Assembly (NCBI GenBank): GCA_930367215.1
Contig: OV884056.1
Location: 196,767,310-196,831,309 of the forward strand
Reading direction: 5' to 3'
DNA length: 64,000 nucleotides
Source of the DNA: Pollenia angustigena
Lineage: Eukaryota; Arthropoda; Insecta; Diptera; Polleniidae
Both the position numbers and the translations under genes were made by a program. Below are positions 11,849 through 21,640 of this stretch, one piece after another. The notes under the pieces are model-generated. The model did not search any database and was not told the origin of the DNA. It saw only the letters and a program-made list of their open reading frames with translations. How positions within the stretch are numbered: the first letter of the stretch is position 1; each line of letters starts with the position of its first letter.

Positions 11849-12462
11849 TAATCCATAAAAGGCAAACCTTTTAATTAAGTTTATGCATAAAAATAGACAA
11901 AAACCCAGCTCATCTAATTAAATTAAATTGTAACGTTTCTGACTGATTCACATATGTTTGTTTCACGTCTGTTGAATTACGACCTGTGCTTACAGCAGAA
12001 CTCTCAATAATAAGATACCAGCACCATGCCCAACATGGTTTTCGTAATCATTCTACTTTAAAAATTTGATGTATTTAACTAAATAATTTAAAAAAATACA
12101 ATATAGGAATTTTTGCTTCTTATAATACATTGTAATCATGAAAATAATGTTAATAATATACAAAATGTGGCATCGAATTGATGTCACTATAGTCATAAAA
12201 TAGATGACACGTAAAAAATGACAAAACTGTACGAAGACGTTAGTCATATGATTGATGTTACTTTTTGCATAATTGATGCCATTTGTAGTACCATTGATGT
12301 CACAATTCTGATGAAGGGGTATCATCAATATGAAGACGCATTTTTCTATCAGTGTAGTATTGGACCTAGAAACATGCAAGGTCCTCATAGAATCTGTAAG
12401 AGGTATCTTTTTTTTTATCTTTAACTGGTATTTTTTTTTTCAATTTCCGTTTTTTAATCTTT
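11849..12462. other. Intergenic, no gene seen
   Basis: AT-rich. 12185-12330 is unusually dense in TGATG/CATCA words. The minus-strand 111-codon open frame has no recognisable domain and is not called. Confidence 0.35.
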
Positions 12463-12704
12463 CGCTTCTTTATTGCAACATAGTCACATGTCAAAAAAAT
12501 CAAACTTGGCAAGATGCGATTGATGTTTTCAAAATGTACTTTTTAACACTCATTTAATAAAATATATTTTGCTATAACTTTGGTTCAATTTGATATATAA
12601 AACTGATTTTTTATACATATAAAGAATGTTTAAAGGAGCACTTTTGCTTAGGAAACTGCAATTTATGATTTTGTGATATATGACTATGTTGCAATAAAGG
12701 AGCG
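12463..12704. mobile_element. Short TIR MITE
   Basis: CGCTTCTTTATTGCAACATA at the left and, inverted, CGCTCCTTTATTGCAACATA at the right, continuing through GTCA: 24 bp with one mismatch. 242 bp with no coding potential. Confidence 0.7.
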
Positions 12705-12893
12705 ATATGTCCACGAACGAAAGAGAGAAGCTCACGAAGTAGCATAAATTATGCTTGCTCTTGATATATAAGCAGAATGAATGGAAAAAAAAACAAATAA
12801 ATTAACGTGCTGAGTCAAATAGTTAATGTTTTTCCACAAATCATTACTTATGTTGCCTTAATTCGGTTCAAATAAATTGAAAAAAAAGTTTTT

Positions 12894-13124
12894 TGGAAAA
12901 ACTAGATAACTCCATTTTTCGAAAAAACTAACATTGATTTTCGGTTTTAATGTCCAAAAATTAGTTTAATGGAACCAGAAATCTTTAAGATTATATAAAA
13001 TTATGGTTTGTTTAATGCGCATGCGTAATAACATAAATTCATATTAAATAACTAGCGAAATATGTTTAAAACTTTAAGTGTAATTTTCTCGTCTTTAAAA
13101 AAAATGGAGTTATCAGCTTTCCCA
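12894..13124. repeat. Imperfect inverted repeat
   Basis: Left arm GGAAAAACTAGATAACTCC then ATTTTT; right arm inverted GGGAAAGCTGATAACTCC then ATTTTTTTT. Similar words occur near 11180, suggesting another copy of the family. Probably a decayed MITE. Confidence 0.5.
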
Positions 13125-13129
13125 TACGG

Positions 13130-14209
13130 GTTATGGGTTTATTTGTAACGATTTATTTTATTGTAATTTTGAGCTGAATTACAAAAAAAAAATTTCTGGT
13201 GATCTGCGACCGCAATGGGTTACAGGTGTATTTTGAAGGTTAAAATATTTTTTAAAATTGTAATAGCTTGAGTAAATTAAAAAAAAAATATTTATTTACT
13301 AAATTATCACATATTTATGTATGACTTTAATAAGAACAAACATTTTAAATGTTAATTTTAAACTTTCATATGTTTTAGAAAACAAAAGCCTGCATCAACG
13401 ATAATAAAGTAGCAGGATGTTAAAAAAAAAAATAAAACAAATACGATCTGTAAACAATTTACAACTCATGTTCGCGAAAGTATTAAAAAAAATATATATG
13501 AAATTCAGTACAATTCAACACGTCAACCAACACGCCTGACAACAATTAAATGTGCAACAAAATGCAGCGATTTAAATATGTCTAAATGTGTATGTATTGT
13601 TTTAATTTTTGCCTATAAAGTACATGTTAATATAAATGTGTGAGTGTATTTTGTATTATAGTACTTAAACCAACAATTGTTAACAATTGTTGCAACAATA
13701 TTTTATGTTTAGTTGCGCTGGCAATTAATTGTAAATGTGTGCTCTTTTATTCTGCCCCATTGTTTAGCATTTGTTAACAAAACGAAAAAAAAAAAAATAA
13801 AAAAAATTGCAAGCAAAATGTTGCACAATTAGACGATGCTTGTTTTTTAATTGCAGACAGATTTTGTTGTTGCTGTTTTTTGTTCTTCTTATTTTTGTTG
13901 CTCTTGTTATTATTTTAATACCACAATAAATACCACAAACAATGATACTAAATTTAAGTTATTGTGCTAAGGACGTTTGGAGAAACTTTCATTATTAGTG
14001 TACGAGGTTAAAAATCTTTTCAAGTTGTATTATTTCTGTTAAATGTAACACTTTTCACAGAATTGTGGCACTTATTAGCTGAAGTTTAGGTAAGTTCATA
14101 CTAAAAGGTTAACGAAAAGGTCTTAAACTTCGGTTAAAAATTAAAAAGAAGTGTTGTTGTTTTTTTTTTTTTTTTGGTAAATTAAAATAATTGTGATTTT
14201 TAGTTGAAC
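13130..14209. other. Noncoding intergenic, poly-T and Sox-like motifs
   Basis: No gene. Few repeats with readable ends, several (TTG)n/(CAA)n words and homopolymers. It is one of the less transposon-like stretches and so a place where regulatory DNA could sit. Confidence 0.35.
13671..13700. promoter_or_regulatory. Clustered ACAATTGT palindromes
   Basis: AACAATTGT occurs twice within 30 bp, followed by TTGCAACAAT. AACAAT/ATTGTT is the core recognised by Sox HMG proteins and the arrangement is palindromic. Function is inference only. Confidence 0.3.
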
Positions 14210-14428
14210 TGTTAATTTTTAATTTTCATTAAATTATTTTTACTGAAGGATGGAATTTTTACAACATGAAATTTTTATTTAAATTCATTGATAATTTTCT
14301 TGGCTGAGCTGGGACTCGAACCTGGGTTGAATGCACATGTTTCAAGATACATCACATTCTTTCATCAGAATTCTTTGAGTTCTGACCTCTGCACCACTGC
14401 GGTGCCTGCCAGCCAACAGTTAAACATC
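14210..14428 (-). mobile_element. tRNA-derived SINE, copy A
   Basis: On the minus strand: head GCAGTGGTGCAGAGG, then CCAGGTTCGAGTCCCAG (B-box), then a tail beginning AAATTATCAATGAATTTAA and containing TTCATGTTGTAAAA and TTTAATGAAAATT. The same head and tail order is found at 48465-48680 and 53970-54204, so this is one dispersed Pol III-type family. Confidence 0.75.
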
Positions 14429-15207
14429 AATTGCTGTAATTATCATTTTTTATTATAATTAACATTTTTTGAAAATTGTTAACGAGGACAGCAGGAACGT
14501 TTGATTATATTTACAGCAGTGTTTAAAAAGTATATACTAATGTTTGTATGAAGTGCATCATTGCAATTTGGAAGTGTTTTTCTTTGTTTGTAATTTTCTT
14601 CAGGACTTTTTTAATCAAAAATTTTAAGTTTATTTCAAGTCATACAAAAATTATTATTTCTTTTCAATACAATATCGGAATTTAAGGTGGATTTACATAT
14701 GCTAATAAAAGCCCCGTTCACGCAATTCAACAATTCTTTAGATGTTTGCTCTCACAAAATCCAGTGATTTTTGGCCTGATTGTTAAAAAAAAAACAATTT
14801 TTATGCTGTGGATCGAAAAATATATTTATAATTTTTAAACAGATATAAAATAAAAATAAAAACTTGTATAGGAACACTTTAATAATTTTTTTATAAGGCT
14901 ACAGTCCGTTGTTTTCATCACTTTATTGAATGTATGAGACGTATTTACATATATGTATACGCACGTTATTTAAGATGACAGTTTTTTAAAAATTGATAAG
15001 TACCTTTCTGAAGTAACAGGGACTATAAGATATTCTATTGCAACTTTAAAAAATTTTCTAAATTCTAAACCCAAAAAGGTAATCAATCTAGCGGACTTAT
15101 CCTCTAATGGTCGTTCATTGTTTTGTCCTATGCTTGCAATTGCATTTGGATTTGGATTTTTTTTGCAACATTACAAAAATATTTGACTTTTCATTCCCTA
15201 TTAAAAG
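14429..15207. other. Intergenic, no gene seen
   Basis: AT-rich sequence; I see no element boundary or coding frame. Confidence 0.4.
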
Positions 15208-16026
15208 GGATTGCTGTTCTGTTTTAACCGAAACCGAAACCGCGGTTTTAAATGCCTAAAAACCGAAAACCTCGGTTTTAGCTTTTACTTTAACAATGTA
15301 TTTATGCTTGAAGAAATTGAAAATTAAACATCTGCCCGTACTTCATATACACACACTTTATACATAACAGCCTTCAACAATGATAAGGTATTTCAAAATT
15401 CTTAAAATTCAAAATAAGTACTAAGAAGAACAAATGTTATCTTTATAACTCTTAAGTTCACAGGTGGCATAAGCTGCCACCTGGGCCACTTGAATTTTGT
15501 ATGGAGTTTCTGGTGGCTATAGAAAAAACTCACACTAACGAGCACCAGGGCAAGCTGGGACTACTTTATATGTAGGAGTTTTATGGCTATAGCAGGAACA
15601 TTTTGTTGGGAAATAAAATATTTTTTCGAAAAAAACAGAAAAGAAAGAATTCTTATGTGTGGTGTATGATTTTTGAAACGTTTCATTTTGATTTTATTTA
15701 CTGCAGTGCATATATTATAGGGAAGGGCCTGACCAGGCCCAGGTACATGAAGTTTCGTTCTATATACTTAATAATTATATAAAAAAAACTGGAAAATAGT
15801 CAAAAAATGCCTGGCCAGGCCCAGGTATAAACTTAAGGGCGAATACAAGTATCTGAATTGAAACAAATAAAAAAATTTTATTTCATGCAAAAAAATATAT
15901 ATATGTTTATGTATGAATTTTACTTTGATATTTTCAAAACCGAAAATCGAACCGAAACCGACCGGTTTTAATCAGTTTAAAACCGAAACCGTGGTTTCAC
16001 ATTTTTACGGTTTTTAGCAAACTCTA
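15208..16026. mobile_element. Element with AACCGAAACCG subterminal repeats
   Basis: Both ends carry repeated AAAACCGAAACCG: near 15222-15285 directly, near 15945-16010 in both orientations. Outer bases GGGATTGCTG and, inverted, GAGTTTGCTAAAAACCG are a weak TIR. The interior holds CCTGGCCAGGCCCAGGTA at about 15810 and a one-base variant at about 15727, and a GGTGGCATAAGCTGCCACC palindrome (about 15463). hAT-like architecture, but no clear duplication seen. Confidence 0.5.
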
Positions 16027-16079
16027 CTATATAAACTAGTAAAAATTTCGACTTAAAGGCCTTTAATTAGCAGTAAAAA

Positions 16080-16328
16080 GCCCTGCTAAGCAATCCATAC
16101 CACTTGCAATTCTTGTTGTTTGTATTCATTGCTGAAATTCTGCGCGAATCAATAATAGCAAGTAAAAATTTGCGGCAAAAAACTGTGTGTGTATAGCTGC
16201 TGTTAGATGCCTTCATAACTGTATTTTAAATAATAATAATATCGATACTGATATTTTTCCTATCGATATTTTCGATATTTTAAGACTATCGATAATATCG
16301 ATAGTCTATCGATAGTTTCCCAGCACTA
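16080..16328 (+). repeat. Dispersed repeat with ATCGATA cluster, copy 1
   Basis: Contains gcaatccatacc, ttgcggcaaaaaactgtgtg, ttttaaataataataatatc and a run of TATCGATA sites ending ATCGATAGTTTCCCAGCAC. The same blocks appear in reverse order and complement at 49027-49215. Non-coding. Confidence 0.65.
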
Positions 16329-16480
16329 ATATACAATAATACTCTTTCTGTAACGTCTTTTTACCATCAAAGTTTATAACGTCTTATTTCTGTTTAAATA
16401 TAGCTTTTGAATAAAGTAACGTCTGTTAGTTCCCCTGCTCTCCGTTTTTGGTAAAGTTAGGTTTATTTATTTTTGTTAAA

Positions 16481-17110
16481 TATAGGTGCCTATTATGAAC
16501 TAAATTCGATTTTCGACAGCAGTCGAATTAGCTGATCGAACAAATTTTCATTTGGTATTATGGCGCGCATTTGATAAAAATTTACTATTGTGATTTTGTT
16601 AATTCACAGTAGTACATTTTCGATCAGCTGTCACTTAAAATAAAAAATTTTTGTTTACAAATTTAAAAAATAAAATTAAAGTTAAACGTGATTACGGCGA
16701 ATTATGGTTGTTTTCAAATAATTTAGCTTCAGTGGGGTTTCATCCCATTTTTTTACATGCTGAACTTTGCTGCAAATCATTTGGTGAAAAAAGAATTTTG
16801 TTCCATAAGGAATATGAGCGCTTCCAGTTGCTGTTAACGACGTTGGACTTGCATAAAATGAACAAAACAGATCAAGAATATTGCATTTGGTATACGAACA
16901 CCAAAAAATTTACAAATAGTCACATTTTCAACAAGTTTTTTACATTTATTTGCACAGTCGAAAGCAAATTTGTTTTCGTTGAAAAATTCGATGCACAACG
17001 AAACTTTCGACCGTGCTGCCAACTCATAATACCAAATTAAGATTCGATAGTCGATGTTCGATAGCCAGCGAAAATCGTTTATCGAATGTAACTCATAATA
17101 GGGGCCATAG
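16481..17110. mobile_element. TIR element with CCTATTATGA ends
   Basis: Left GCCTATTATGAACTAAATTC; right inverted CCCCTATTATGAGTTACATTC. Both are followed by TCGAT/TTTTCG words. A 129-codon + strand open frame (16651-17040, TTG-led) and a shorter minus frame inside are unrecognised. I cannot call transposase, so coding status is open. Confidence 0.55.
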
Positions 17111-17149
17111 TTTTGCTATTAAGAATTTCTCTGTATATATTGGAATGAA

Positions 17150-17599
17150 AGTGATTTGCGGAGCCAAATATTGGGAATTTCTGCAAATTTTGGGTTTTTA
17201 CACGATGTTGTAGCAAAATTGGAAACATAAAATCTTTCATTGGTTTGCCAAGTGAATATTGTTACAGAACCGTAAGAAAAATGTCCGGTGTTCCAGGGGA
17301 TATAGGAGACAAAATTAAAAAAAAAAAATTAAATCAGTTTTATTAAAAAATTAAGGATTTCGGCACTTAAAGATATTGGGGATATTTTGGGAGGCAAGCG
17401 GAGTTATGAGTCCAATCGTATAAAATATACTTCAGAGCAAATACTCAATTTTAAATATGCTCCTTTAACATCTGTAGACGTAGGAAAAATTTTTTCTATG
17501 TGCAAGAACTTGTTGACTCCAAATAAGCATAGTTTTCTTTTCGAAAATGTATTGCATCAACTTATAATTTACTGTTACAACGTATTAAACGAATAAAGT
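17150..17599 (+). pseudogene. hAT-type transposase C-terminal remnant
   Basis: The clearest part is the frame at 17387-17596. It reads FKYAPLTSVDVGKIFSMCKN and then LLTPNKHSFLFENVLHQLI up to a stop at 17594-17596. This matches the conserved C-terminal dimerisation/insertion-domain signature of hAT superfamily transposases, where APLTSVDVER.FS..K..L.. is typical; here the usual Glu-Arg is replaced by Gly-Lys. Upstream (17240-17340) fragments such as YCYRTVRKMSGVPGDIGDKI are in other frames, so the gene is frameshifted and 5'-truncated. The catalytic DDE residues are not visible. A nuclear transposase in origin, not functional now. It could have supplied mobilisation to the non-autonomous hAT elements nearby, but no end match was found. 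Confidence 0.6.
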
Positions 17600-18294
17600 A
17601 GAAAATAAAAAATAAATTTAAATTGCTTTTTTTTAATTTTAACAGCTTATTTTCATGTTTTTAAATGAGTTTTTTAAGAGCTTAAAACTGTTTTTTTAGT
17701 GCTTTTTTTGGTTGCCCTAATAATGATGATGCCAGAATATACAGATCATAAATGTCAAAGGGTACGCCTTATTTTTCATATTCGGAAATTGTACCGTTAC
17801 TCTCTCTCGAAATGTTCTTACCATCAAAAATTAGGCTGATCAAATATCGGGAAGGAAATAATACATTTTTTTGCAAATAACTTTTGCAATTAAATGTAAA
17901 CGAATCGAAATTTTTTTATAGTTATCGTTTTAGTGAGATATAAAAGAAAACATTTTGTTAAAAAATTTGAATGTTATTAAAATTTCCCCAGGCTATTAAC
18001 GTATCTCAGGCCCGTAAATAAGAAATGTAGGAACAAAATTTACATATTTTGAGAAATATTTGAATAAGAGCTAATTTTAAATACCTTAATTTAGTTGTAT
18101 ATTATTTTTTGTATTCGTAGTATACTTTTAACCTATTAGCAGGGATGACCAAAAAAAATATTTTTTTTAACGACAGTTTCAAAACTCCATTTTTAAATTT
18201 TTAAAAATTTTGTTAAACTTTTTAATCATCACATTACTGAAAAAATTATGTCAATACCTCCCATAGTGTTCCATAAATAGAGTATAATTAATAC
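17600..18294. other. Intergenic, no gene seen
   Basis: AT-rich sequence without recognisable features. Confidence 0.4.
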
Positions 18295-18542
18295 CCAGTA
18301 AAAACTTCGCTTAATTTTTCAAAATTAATAGATTCTTTAACTCATTATTTTGTAGCTTTGTTCTATAACAACTTCTATAACTACTTTTTTCTGGATGTAT
18401 GCAGGTAAACAAAATAATGACTTACTTTTTAATGCGTTCATTTTGGGACATCCCTTGTAAAATTAATTGGTTCTTTCAGTAGAATGCTCTTATGTTTTTC
18501 TGATTTCTCAACACATTATTTTGTAGGCGAAGTTTTTACTGG
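18295..18542. mobile_element. Short TIR MITE
   Basis: CCAGTAAAAACTTCGCTTA at the left and, inverted, CCAGTAAAAACTTCGCCTA at the right; 248 bp. Both ends then share an AT-rich block with attattttgtag words. No coding frame. Confidence 0.7.
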
Positions 18543-18577
18543 AATGTATATGATTTTGTAAGTATAAATATAATAAT

Positions 18578-19085
18578 TATCAAAAATAAAAATTGGGAAT
18601 TAAGCACAAATAACAAAATCTTTTAAATTAAAATTTTGTATTCCCAAAAATTACTTTGATAATAAACAGGCAAGTGCACGGCTTAAAAAAACTTAAACTG
18701 CCAACATACTTTTACAAGTTATTTTATTGTTTTCATTTTGTTTTTCTTAACCTACTTACAACAACAATTAATGTTGGAAGAATTCCAATCAATTGTAGTG
18801 GGGAATGTAAGAAGAGATAAACTCACTGTTTATTGTTGATGTTTAAGTTTAAACTTTGATATTGTTACAAGTAGAACTGTTGTTTATAATTCTTATACGT
18901 TTAACAGGTTTATTTGGTTTAATATCTTTAGTTTTTCTAAAATCTTTATGGATGCAGTTTCCTGGCGATCTGACCCTAAGCAACCAGGAATAGCTTATCC
19001 CATCAACAATAAATTTCAGTGTTTTTATCAAAAATAAAAATTGGGAATTAAGCACGAATAACAAAATCTTTTAAATTATAAAATA
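18578..19085 (+). repeat. Dispersed repeat, copy A (intact Transib target site)
   Basis: Starts and ends with the same block (GGGAATTAAGCAC, AATAACAAAATCTTTT, near 18593 and 19042), so it is internally tandem with a period of about 450 bp. Between them are gtgcacggcttaaaa (18674-18688), tttttcttaacctacttaca and ttatcccatcaacaataaa. Copy B at 56550-60715 has the same order, interrupted after gtgcacggcc by the Transib element. Confidence 0.7.
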
Positions 19086-19409
19086 TTAATCTTAAATTTA
19101 TTGCAAATTAATGAACTAAAGGAAATTGCATTTATTTGTAAACTTTCATACATCAGCTGTGCATCAAACGGTTAAAATGTAGTTTCTTTGGTTTTTAAAT
19201 CTACAATGCAAAACTTATTGTATTAATTGTGCAAATATCAGATAAAAAACATTTTCCGTTTTAAAACCAACCAAAATTCCTACAATATTTTTCTAAGAAA
19301 TTCTGCAACAAAAAAAAAAAAAAAACATTAATCCCTCGAGTATGAACATTTGTACAAGAATTTTAAAGGTTCAGTTTAATACACGCGAAAAAAAATCACA
19401 AATTTTTTT

Positions 19410-19990
19410 TTTTTATTTACAAGGTGGTCCCAACAAACAGCTGACAGTTATTGCTTTGCCTGTTACCTGAATATAAAGAGACTAGTCCATACATGCATGT
19501 AAAGAGTAGTCCATAAAGGAGTAGGAGTACTCCAAAACTACTCCAAATATATAAGTAAAAGGTGGGCCATCTAACATTACGATGTCCTAGGACGGGACCA
19601 TATAACCCATCGAAGTAGTCCCTAAACTACTTTATGGAGTACTAAAGTGGATTAGTTTTAAAAGTACTCCATGTTACTACAGTATGGAGTACACTTTAGG
19701 GGTAGTTTAAGCATTTTTATTTTTCATTTGCATGTTAATTTCTTATAACATGGTCCATACTACAGTACATTGGACCATGTTGTAAGTAGTCCATTTAAGC
19801 CACAATGGACCACTTAGTCCAATATTATCTGTAGGGTTGTACTGTTGTGATATTGAGGCCACCTTGCTAAGTTATACACCATGAAAACTTTAACTGAATT
19901 TAAATGAACCAGATTAGTGAATTTAGTTACATTTGAGTGTTAAGTTAACAACAGAATTTTGTATTTAAAACGACTTTAAATATTAATTTC
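19410..19990 (+). repeat. Dispersed repeat, interrupted copy
   Basis: Contains acaaggtggtc, acagctgacagtta, tgctttgcctgtt, then an inserted block, then gttgtgatattgagg, ccaccttgctaa and gaattttgtatttaaaacg. The same blocks occur inverted at about 41880-42080 without the insert. Confidence 0.65.
19465..19833. mobile_element. Insertion dense in GTAGTCCAT/ATGGAGTAC words
   Basis: About 370 bp present here but absent from the inverted paralogue at 41880-42080. It is filled with TAGTCCAT, GTACTCC, GGAGTAC and TGGACCA in both orientations, at least a dozen, so it folds back on itself extensively. No coding frame; boundaries set only by comparison of the two copies. Confidence 0.55.
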
Positions 19991-21055
19991 GAAATTTGTT
20001 TTTGTCTTAAATGTAATTTGAACGGACGAGTAAGGCGCTCGTGTTCTATAAACCACACATAAATGTTATTTAAAATCAAACCTAAAAATTGGCCGTTAAA
20101 CTCAAATAGATCAAGCGTTCGTATTAAGAAAAAAAATTGGGAGTTATGATTTTTATATCAATTTTCACATATACGCTGCTATAGGACCACTCCAGAAAAC
20201 CGATTTCCTCAACAAAAAAAAAAAAAAAAAAAAAAAAAAACTTATATTGTTGGCGTCTAATTATTTTCTGGTGTAAATCTGCTCAACAATATATCCAACT
20301 GGGATTCAACAAATTTTAATTTAATTTTTCTCATTTAATTTAAAAATTACACAATTAACAGTAAAAAACCTTAGTTTAGAAAACACCAAACAATCAACTC
20401 TCCCCATCGCTCTATTCATTCCTAACAATGATTACAAACTAAAAACCGACCACAGGACTCGATCTGTCTGGCTGCCCATCCACCCGTCAGTTTGTGTAGT
20501 AGTTATTTTATCAAATGAATTTAGCTTTTTTTTATTTTGCTCTTTAGATTTGATTGATGAGAATTACTTTACAATGACTGACATTGTACTGTATTCAACC
20601 AATTCATATTCATTCGTTAAGTCTCAGTCCTTCGTTGCTTGTTAGTTTGTTTATTTATTTATTCATTTACTCATTTATTAAAATGTAAGTACTCGTCGTA
20701 AATGTTAAAAATTGAGTCTGATTGTTCATTGTTTTTAATTCAGTTTTATTTAGTTCACTTAAGAGAGAAATAAAATAAAATTGCATAGAAAACAAATTCC
20801 TTTCCACCATCGAAATAATTCACCACATTAATTCATCATTTTGACAAATAGTTTTGTTTAAACTTTTTTTTCCTTTCTTTTTTAAATATTTTCTCCATTA
20901 TTATTATACTTTTGCTAATAAAATATTAAAATTAAAACTGAGTGGTGGTTGAGTTACAGAACTTTTATAAAATCATTGTTATTTTAATTCAAATTTATGA
21001 ATAAAAGTGGTTGAAATGATTTTCCAATTATTTTTATTGTAATTTATTTAGATTA
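19991..21055. other. Intergenic, no gene seen
   Basis: AT-rich, with a poly-A run of about 29 at 20212-20240. No boundary or coding signal found. Confidence 0.4.
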
Positions 21056-21057
21056 TA

Positions 21058-21638
21058 AAGGGTGTTTTTTCAGAGTGTCACAACTTTAAGTTGGCATCAC
21101 TGCTTTACTTAAGCACCCATTTAAAAGCTGATAGTTGCTTTTTGCTTAGTTTGCTTTGAAATTTCATTATGAATCGACTGACACCAGAGCAACGAGTGCA
21201 AATTGTTAAAATTTTTAATCAAAATGATTCGGCACAAATTGATATTGACTTTGAATTTCCATTCAAAATTTTATTTTCCGATGAAGCCAATTTCTGGTTG
21301 AATGGGTACATAAATAAGCGGAATTGTCGCATTTGGAGTGAGTTGAATGTGGATGTTTTATCGAAACGTTATTAAATCCGCCGAAAATTACTGTTTGGTG
21401 CGCTTTATGGACTGGCGGAGTCATTGGACCATATGTCTTCAAAAACGATGGTGGTCAGAATGCGAAAAGTTGTTGAAAATTGGTGTTCCAGATGGGTCGG
21501 CCACTTGGTAGAAATCATATTTAAACATTAATTTCATTTAATTCTCTTTCCAGTTAAGCCCGTTTCAGTGATATTAAAAATATATTTCCTTGTTTTATTA
21601 TGATTTAAACTTGTGTCACTCTATAAAAAAATACCCTT
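21058..21638 (+). mobile_element. Internally deleted Tc1/mariner-type transposon
   Basis: TIRs AAGGGTGTTTTTTCAGAGTG and, inverted, AAGGGTATTTTTTTATAGAGTG, flanked by TA (21056-21057, 21639-21640). The + strand holds fragments of a transposase. From 21169 the N-terminus reads MNRLTPEQRVQIVKIFNQND, a DUF4817-type helix-turn-helix start. It then jumps into the catalytic domain (ILFSDEANFWLNGY, carrying the first-block Asp) and, in another frame, TVWCALWTGGVIGPYVF. Most of the gene, including the last catalytic residue, is deleted. Same superfamily as the copy at 54841-55730 but a different family by its ends. Non-autonomous remnant. Confidence 0.85.
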
Positions 21639-21640
21639 TA

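Noticed and set aside
16651..17040. 129-codon frame as a host gene
   Set aside because: Lies wholly inside a TIR-bounded element, TTG-led, with no recognisable domain.
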